From positions 1 through 64,000 of the forward strand of contig CANGYY010000005.1 of the NCBI GenBank assembly GCA_947458585.1: a stretch of 64,000 nucleotides of DNA, written 5' to 3'. Below the pieces are notes generated by a model that saw only the letters and a list, made by a program, of their open reading frames with translations, made no database searches and was not told the origin of the DNA. A program made the position numbers and the translations under genes. Numbering within the stretch: position 1 is the first letter of the stretch; each line of letters starts with the position of its first letter. The stretch comes from Cyclobacteriaceae bacterium. Lineage in GTDB: Bacteria; Bacteroidota; Bacteroidia; Cytophagales; Cyclobacteriaceae. Below, one piece after another: positions 57,994-64,000 of the stretch.

Positions 57994-58731
57994 TTAAAGT
58001 ACTTTGGCTTCATTTTTTAGCAAACGAACCAATTCAGAAACCTGATCCTTGTCTACCAATTTGACAGATCCTTTTGCCGGAGGCAATTGGAAACTACTCG
58101 CCTCAGCCTGTGTCTCTTGACTAGTTGGCTCGACGACCAGCAAAGGCTTGGTTCGTGCCGACATGATTCCGCGCATATTTGGAATTTTCCACTCCGCTAT
58201 GGGCTCCTGGCATCCTGCGATCAAAGGCAACTGTGCCTCCAATTGCTCTTTACCTCCTTCAATCTCACGAGCCATCTTCACAGTCGTTCCCTCCAAATCA
58301 AGTTTCATTACAGGTGAAAAAGAAGGCATGCCCAGCAACTCTCCTACCATTCCATGAACCATGCCTCCATTGAAGTCGATGGATTCTCTGCCCATCAAAA
58401 TCAAATCATAGCCTCCGTCTTTGGCCACTTGGGCAATTTGCTTGGCCACAAAAAAACTGTCCTTCGGAAATGAATTTACCCGAATGGCATCATCGGCTCC
58501 AATGGCCAATGCTTTTCTCAATGTCGGCTCTGTTTCGGCTTCGCCTACATTCAGTGCAGTCAAAGTTCCACCGGTTTGATCTCGCAATTCTACCGCTCTA
58601 GCCAAGGCATAATCGTCATAGGGCCCAATGATAAACTGGACTCCTGTGGGGTCAAACTTGGTATTGTTGGCAGTAAATTGAATCTTGGAAGTCGTATCGG
58701 GCACGTGGGTGATACAAACAAGAATCTTCAT
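57994..58731 (-). CDS. etfB: Electron transfer flavoprotein beta subunit
   Basis: MKILVCITHVPDTTSKIQ...GPYDDYALARAVELRD...LILMGRESIDFNGG. Confidence 0.95.
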   Translation of the reverse strand: MKILVCITHVPDTTSKIQFTANNTKFDPTGVQFIIGPYDDYALARAVELRDQTGGTLTALNVGEAETEPTLRKALAIGADDAIRVNSFPKDSFFVAKQIAQVAKDGGYDLILMGRESIDFNGGMVHGMVGELLGMPSFSPVMKLDLEGTTVKMAREIEGGKEQLEAQLPLIAGCQEPIAEWKIPNMRGIMSARTKPLLVVEPTSQETQAEASSFQLPPAKGSVKLVDKDQVSELVRLLKNEAKVL

Positions 58732-58804
58732 TGGTTTAGCGTTTGGTTATTTAGATTTATTTTGCGTGAAAATAACAGGCAAGCGTTAATTAAAAAAACT
58801 ATTC

Positions 58805-59137
58805 ATGCGCAATTTGGAACGAATCGAACTTCTAAAAGGATACTGCAAAGAGGAACCTGGAAATCCTTTCAATTTTTATGCGTTGGCCTTAGAATACCGT
58901 GAATCTGACAAACCTGCAGCAGCCGAATTATTTGATTTCGTCCTGTCCAATTTCCCAAATTATCTGCCTGTATATTTCCCAGCAGCCCATTTTTTTTACG
59001 AAGAAGACGACCTTCAAAAAGCAAAACAAGTCTTTGAATCAGGATTAGCCCTAGCTAATGACTTACAAGACGAAAAAGGAAAAAAAGAGTTGGCCAATGC
59101 CTACCAAAACTTTTTGTTTGAAACGGACATGGATTAA
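58805..59137 (+). CDS. Small TPR-like protein
   Basis: 110-aa helical-repeat ORF: NPFNFYALALEYRESDKPAAAELFDFVL... Confidence 0.75.
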   Translation: MRNLERIELLKGYCKEEPGNPFNFYALALEYRESDKPAAAELFDFVLSNFPNYLPVYFPAAHFFYEEDDLQKAKQVFESGLALANDLQDEKGKKELANAYQNFLFETDMD

Positions 59138-59208
59138 CTGCAATCCCTAGGATTTTTGGCTAAAAAGACCTAAATTTTATACAGCCTTCAAACTTCTGAC
59201 TTTTAAAG

Positions 59209-59709
59209 ATGCTGTACTCCCAACCCGAAATAATCGCCCATTTTTTTGACTTGCTCAAGCGGCAAGGGCAGCGCTACTCCAAGAAAAGCCTCACCATAGC
59301 AAAGAAGGCGATTCCTGGCACCGTAGTCCTCACCGAAACGAGCGATGGGCAGCGGATTGAGACAACTGCAAAACCTGGAGATTGGCTAGTCGAAAACCAA
59401 ACGGCTACCAAAGAACATTACCTGGTATCCGAGGCCACTTTCACTAAAAAATACCAACTCAGACAAGCCCTTGGAGAAGGTTGGGGTTCATTTCAGTCCT
59501 TGATTCAAGTTTATGCCTTGAAAGTGCAGGAAAAAGAACTGGCCCCTTTAGGGAACCCAACCCAATTGGAATTTCAAGGTCCACGAGAAAAAACCGTACG
59601 CATTCATCCCGGAGATTACTTGGTGATTCCGGTGGACCAAACGGAGGCCTACCGAATTACTGCAAAGGAATTTGAAGAAACCTACGTACCGGTCAAGGAA
59701 CCAAAGTAA
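59209..59709 (+). CDS. PGDYG-motif protein with two PGD[WY]LV modules
   Basis: KPGDWLVENQ... and HPGDYLVIPVDQTEAYRITAKEFEETY. Confidence 0.65.
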   Translation: MLYSQPEIIAHFFDLLKRQGQRYSKKSLTIAKKAIPGTVVLTETSDGQRIETTAKPGDWLVENQTATKEHYLVSEATFTKKYQLRQALGEGWGSFQSLIQVYALKVQEKELAPLGNPTQLEFQGPREKTVRIHPGDYLVIPVDQTEAYRITAKEFEETYVPVKEPK

Positions 59710-60691
59710 TTTTTCCAAACTGCTTCCCTTCCTTCATGCGATCAAAGGCTGCTTCCGCCTGAGAGAAAGGATAGCACTGATCCACTACGGGTTTGATCTT
59801 GAATTTTTCTACCAATTGGAGCATTTGCAAAAAGTCCGCATCAGAACCCATGGTGCTCCCGATTAACTGGAGTTGATTCCAAAACAACTTGCGCGCTTCC
59901 AGTTGCCCCGGATTGCCACGCGTGGCGCCATAAAAAACGATCCGAGCACCCGGTTTGCACACCTCCATCAAATTGGAAAGCGTATCCCCTGAAGCCCCAT
60001 CAATCACCAAATTCATTCCACCGGTTTGCTGAAGTGCTGCTGCACTCCAGTTCGCCTGGGTGTAATTGAAGCCCGCGGAAGCACCTTGGTCGATCGCCTG
60101 GGCTATTTTTTCAGGAGCACTACTACTTACAAATACCTTCGCTCCTAGCGCTAAGGCAAATTGTGCGGCAAATTGCGCTACGCCTCCTCCAATTCCAGTC
60201 ACCAGCACCTGATCACCGACCTGAACTTGTCCTTTGACTACCAAGGCACGGTAAGCAGTAAGGCCTGCCAGTGGAAGTGCAGCCGCTTCTTCCCAATTCA
60301 AATGCATGGGCTTGGCATGAATTCGATCCGCGGGTACGGCGATGTATTCCGCCAGAGTACCATGACTTGGCATCCCCAAGATCTCAAATTCCTTGGCTTG
60401 AGCCTTTTCGTTGGATCCCCAATTTTTGGCGGCATTAATGATTACTTCATTTCCCAACAGAGAGGAATCTACTCCTGCACCTACTTCTTCCACGATTCCA
60501 GCCCCATCGGAACCCAACACTACCCCATCTTTCAAGTTGGGATACAAGCCTTTTCTGCACCATTCATCTCGGTGATTGAGTGCTGCTGCCTTTATTTTAA
60601 TGAGAACCTCCCCTGGACCACAAGCTGGCTTAGGAAGATCTAAAAGTTGAATTTTAGCCGCTTGCTTCCGCTGAAGTACAATTCCTTTCAT
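59693..60691 (-). CDS. Zinc-type alcohol dehydrogenase / quinone oxidoreductase-like MDR protein
   Basis: MKGIVLQRKQAAKIQLLDLPKPACGPGEVLIKIKAAALNHRDEW...VLVTGIGGGVAQFAAQFALALGAKV. Confidence 0.9.
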   Translation of the reverse strand: MKGIVLQRKQAAKIQLLDLPKPACGPGEVLIKIKAAALNHRDEWCRKGLYPNLKDGVVLGSDGAGIVEEVGAGVDSSLLGNEVIINAAKNWGSNEKAQAKEFEILGMPSHGTLAEYIAVPADRIHAKPMHLNWEEAAALPLAGLTAYRALVVKGQVQVGDQVLVTGIGGGVAQFAAQFALALGAKVFVSSSAPEKIAQAIDQGASAGFNYTQANWSAAALQQTGGMNLVIDGASGDTLSNLMEVCKPGARIVFYGATRGNPGQLEARKLFWNQLQLIGSTMGSDADFLQMLQLVEKFKIKPVVDQCYPFSQAEAAFDRMKEGKQFGKITLVP

Positions 60692-60700
60692 CGAATTCAC

Positions 60701-62284
60701 TTAAAATGGAGCGGGTTCGTCCCCTCCGGAAAATGCACTTTCAATATCCCCTTCGTTTGCTTTGCTGGAACGCAGAAGCGTCTGATCGGTATCAAAACCA
60801 CTAACTCCAGAAGCCCCGGAAGTAAACTTGCGTGAATACCCAATCTCAGACGACTGAGAGGATGGAAAACCCATGCCTCCATCCAAATCTGTGAATTTGG
60901 TGTAGCGCCCGATAAATCGGAGTTTGATATTTTCCAAGGAACCATTTCTATGCTTGGCGATGATCACCTCTCCTACACCGGCAGTAGAGGCTCCCCCTTC
61001 GTCTTCGGTGATTCCATAATACTCAGGTCGGTAGAGGAACATCACCATATCTGCATCTTGCTCTATGGCTCCAGATTCTCGTAGATCCGATAGTTGAGGA
61101 CGTTTATCTCCACCACGGGTTTCTACTGCTCTAGAAAGTTGGGACAAGGCAATCACCGGAATGCTCAACTCCTTAGCAATCTTCTTCAAGGCTCTAGAAA
61201 TACTCGCAATTTCCTGTTCACGGTTGCCTCCAAATCCTCCCTTGGAATCACCTGACATCAATTGCAAGTAATCCACTACCACCATTTGGATGTCGTGTTG
61301 CGCCTTCAATTTTCTACACTTCGCACGCAATTCCAAAATGGATAATGCCGGGGTATCATCCACAAACAAAGGGGATTTGGAAAGTTTGGCAGTTTTGTGA
61401 ACCAACTGAGCCCATTCATGGTCCGCCAAGGTTCCTTTTTTGATTTTTTCAGAATCCAATTCCGCCTCAGAGGAAATCAATCGATTCACCAATTGTACGG
61501 ATGACATTTCCAGAGAAAAAATGGCCACAGGTCTATTGTGATCTACGGCGGCATTACGCAATACGGAAAGGACAAAGGCTGTTTTACCCATCGCTGGACG
61601 TGCCGCAATGATGACTAAGTCAGATTTCTGCCATCCAGAGGTCACCCGATCCAAGGCGGTAAATCCAGAAGGAACACCCGTTAGGCCGTCTTTCTGATTT
61701 TTTCTGGCTTCCAACTCTGTCATTGCATCACGCAAGATGGAGCGCATGTCCGCGTAATTTTTACGGATATTCTTTTCGGAAATCTCAAAAAGAGAATGCT
61801 CCATCGAATCCAACAATTCAAATACGTCTGTAGTATCCTCAAAAGCATCTTTCTGGATGGTTGAAGCGATACGAATCAATTCACGTTTGATGGACTGCTC
61901 TGTAATGATGCGGGCATGGTATTCAATGTTGGCCGCAGAAGCTACCTTAGAGGTGAGTTCGGTGACATAAAAGGCTCCCCCAGCTACCTCCAAGGCTCCA
62001 TTTTTCCGGAGTTGAGTGGTCACGGTCAATAAGTCGATGGGCTGACTTTCGGTAAACAAATCCAAAATAGCCTGAAAAATTACCTTGTGCGATTCCTTAT
62101 AGAAACTCTCCACCTTTAAAATATCAATGACATTCGTCAAGGCATCTTTTTCCAACATCAAGGCTCCAAGTACGGCTTCTTCAAGTTCAATGGCTTGAGG
62201 AGGAACTTTACCTAAGTAGTTGGTAGGATTATCAAAAGAAGGCTTTTTACGGTAGCGACCAGCGGATGGGGTGTTTTCAGTCAT
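60701..62284 (-). CDS. dnaB: Replicative DNA helicase DnaB
   Basis: PPQAIELEEAVLGALMLEKDAL; Walker A ARPAMGKTAF; VVDYLQLM; no intein seen. Confidence 0.98.
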   Translation of the reverse strand: MTENTPSAGRYRKKPSFDNPTNYLGKVPPQAIELEEAVLGALMLEKDALTNVIDILKVESFYKESHKVIFQAILDLFTESQPIDLLTVTTQLRKNGALEVAGGAFYVTELTSKVASAANIEYHARIITEQSIKRELIRIASTIQKDAFEDTTDVFELLDSMEHSLFEISEKNIRKNYADMRSILRDAMTELEARKNQKDGLTGVPSGFTALDRVTSGWQKSDLVIIAARPAMGKTAFVLSVLRNAAVDHNRPVAIFSLEMSSVQLVNRLISSEAELDSEKIKKGTLADHEWAQLVHKTAKLSKSPLFVDDTPALSILELRAKCRKLKAQHDIQMVVVDYLQLMSGDSKGGFGGNREQEIASISRALKKIAKELSIPVIALSQLSRAVETRGGDKRPQLSDLRESGAIEQDADMVMFLYRPEYYGITEDEGGASTAGVGEVIIAKHRNGSLENIKLRFIGRYTKFTDLDGGMGFPSSQSSEIGYSRKFTSGASGVSGFDTDQTLLRSSKANEGDIESAFSGGDEPAPF

Positions 62285-62524
62285 GATTCAAATTTACCTG
62301 CTAGAAGGCAAGAGTTTTAAACAATTTTTCCCATAGTTATCAACAGGGCAAAAGGGATGCCTCAGCGACAATCCAAGGCCCAACGCTTGCCACTACTTAA
62401 GTAACTAAAAACGTACTTTCGATGAAATTGGGTATGCAATTGGAAAACAATTCATTCGTGAAACACGCGCTGCAATGTTTTTTACCTAAGTTTGAGTTAG
62501 TAAAAAATCAACCCATTTCCACTC

Positions 62525-63898
62525 ATGAAACAGTATCATTTCATTGCTATCGGAGGCGCTGTGATGCATAATCTGGCACTTGCCTTACTTGAAAAAGGGT
62601 ACCAGGTCACTGGTAGCGACGATGAAATCTACGAGCCTTCCAAAACTCGTCTTCAAAAAGCAGGCATTCTACCTGAAGCCCAAGGTTGGTTTCCAGAGAA
62701 AATCCATGCCCAACTAGACGGAATCCTGCTGGGAATGCATGCACGAATTGACAACCCAGAACTACTCCGTGCTCAGGAATTGGGGATTCCAGTCTATTCC
62801 TTTCCCGAATTTATCTACAACCAAAGTCAAGATAAAAAGAGAGTAGTCATTGCAGGTAGCCATGGCAAAACCTCCATCACCTCCATGATTTTACATGTTT
62901 TGAAGGATCAGGGCATGGATTTCGACTACTTGGTAGGTGCTCAAATCGAAGGCTTCGACCTGATGGTTCGCCTTTCGGATGCCCCCATCATTGTCATTGA
63001 AGGAGATGAATACCTTACCTCGCCAATCGACCGTACCCCTAAGTTTTTTCATTACAAGCACGACATCCTTCTAGTCAGCGGCATCGCTTGGGACCATTTC
63101 AATGTATTTCCAGATTTTGAAGACTACAAGAAGCAATTTTCCATGCTCATGGACCGAACCCCAGCCTCGGGTAGCCTGATTTATTGCAGCGCGGATCCAT
63201 TGGTCAAGGAAGCAGCAGAAAAGTCTCAGTGCCAAGGCGGAAAAATAGGCTACCAAGCCCATCCTTCCCAAATACAGGATGGAAAAACCAGCCTATTCAC
63301 TTCAAAGGGTGAAGTGGAAATCGGGATTTTCGGAGAGCATAACCTGCAAAACCTTCAAGGCGCCCTCCATATTTGCGAAACCCTAGGACTACCTCGGGAG
63401 AAATTCTATACTTCCATTCAAAGTTTCAAAGGTGCCGCCAAGCGTCAAGAAATTATTGTGCAACACGAAACAGGGGTTCTTTACCGGGATTTTGCACACG
63501 CACCCTCCAAACTCAAGGCAACGGTGAATGCTGTGAAAAATCAGTTTCCAAAGCGCCGATTGCTAGCCGTGCAGGAGCTTCACACCTACTCTTCCCTCAA
63601 CAAAGCATTTTTGCCCAATTATGCGCATAGCATGGATGAAGCGGATACTGCAGTGATCTACCTCAATCCACATGCGGTAGCTTTGAAAAAATTGGAACTC
63701 ATGTCCGAAGAAATGCTTCGCGAAGGATTCCAACGAAAAGACCTGATCCTATTTACAGACAGCACCGCCTTGAGCGAGTACCTGCTTGCGCAAGAATATA
63801 CCGATACCAACCTCCTACTCATGAGTTCGGGGAATTACGACAACCTCAACCTCGAACCTCTCAAACAAAAATTTCTTTCTTATGCAGCTCAACCTTAA
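62525..63898 (+). CDS. Mur ligase family protein, Mpl-like
   Basis: FIAIGGAVMHNLALALLEKGYQVTGSDDEIYEPSKTRL, IAGSHGKTSITSMI, FKGAAKRQEI. Confidence 0.9.
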   Translation: MKQYHFIAIGGAVMHNLALALLEKGYQVTGSDDEIYEPSKTRLQKAGILPEAQGWFPEKIHAQLDGILLGMHARIDNPELLRAQELGIPVYSFPEFIYNQSQDKKRVVIAGSHGKTSITSMILHVLKDQGMDFDYLVGAQIEGFDLMVRLSDAPIIVIEGDEYLTSPIDRTPKFFHYKHDILLVSGIAWDHFNVFPDFEDYKKQFSMLMDRTPASGSLIYCSADPLVKEAAEKSQCQGGKIGYQAHPSQIQDGKTSLFTSKGEVEIGIFGEHNLQNLQGALHICETLGLPREKFYTSIQSFKGAAKRQEIIVQHETGVLYRDFAHAPSKLKATVNAVKNQFPKRRLLAVQELHTYSSLNKAFLPNYAHSMDEADTAVIYLNPHAVALKKLELMSEEMLREGFQRKDLILFTDSTALSEYLLAQEYTDTNLLLMSSGNYDNLNLEPLKQKFLSYAAQP

Positions 63899-64000
63899 AA
63901 ATTCCATTGCATTTTTTGATCTGGAGGCAACGGGTACCAACGTATCTACCGATCGAATTGTAGAGATTTCGATCGTCAAACTCAATCCTGACGGTGGGCA
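63882..64000 (+). CDS. DnaQ-like 3'-5' exonuclease, N-terminus, truncated by window edge
   Basis: ATG at 63882 gives MQLNLKNSIAFFDLEATGTNVSTDRIVEISIVKLNPDGG; exonuclease motif I FFDLEATG. Confidence 0.85.
   Translation, partial: MQLNLKNSIAFFDLEATGTNVSTDRIVEISIVKLNPDGG

Noticed and set aside
60701-62284. Intein in dnaB
   Set aside because: Protein length (527 aa) and continuity of the helicase motifs leave no room for an intein.
1-64000. CRISPR array / cas genes
   Set aside because: No regularly spaced ~30-bp direct repeats; heptamer arrays and palindromes are too short and lack spacers; no Cas-like proteins.

Overview
Window from a Bacteroidota chromosome, probably Cytophagales/Cyclobacteriaceae; this lineage call is an inference from protein flavour and TAnnTTTG promoter motifs. 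Most of it is ordinary core sequence: thrS-infC-rpmI-rplT, mnmE, dapD, mnmA, arfB, etfBA, dnaB, an Mpl-type ligase, zwf-pgl and TrkH/TrkA. Functional islands are a DtxR-regulated Mn/Zn ABC operon, a copper locus (CopA, HMA protein, CusA/TolC/CusB-like) and a malonate module (MatB-like + MadLM). Accessory or unusual regions: (i) the left 2 kb, with an IS3-family end, a decayed membrane module and a GIY-YIG ORF behind a tRNA-3'-end-like tail; (ii) an AT-rich insertion at 21.1-23.7 kb encoding a DUF4157 (eCIS-core) putative polymorphic toxin and a possible partner; (iii) intergenic repeats, including heptamer arrays placed directly after stop codons, recurring CCTGCCTGC palindromes, a CGCAAAG foldback element and a 28-bp perfect inverted repeat at 54.8 kb. 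No rRNA, intact tRNA or CRISPR array was recognised. All calls come from reading sequence and supplied translations; no searches were run.
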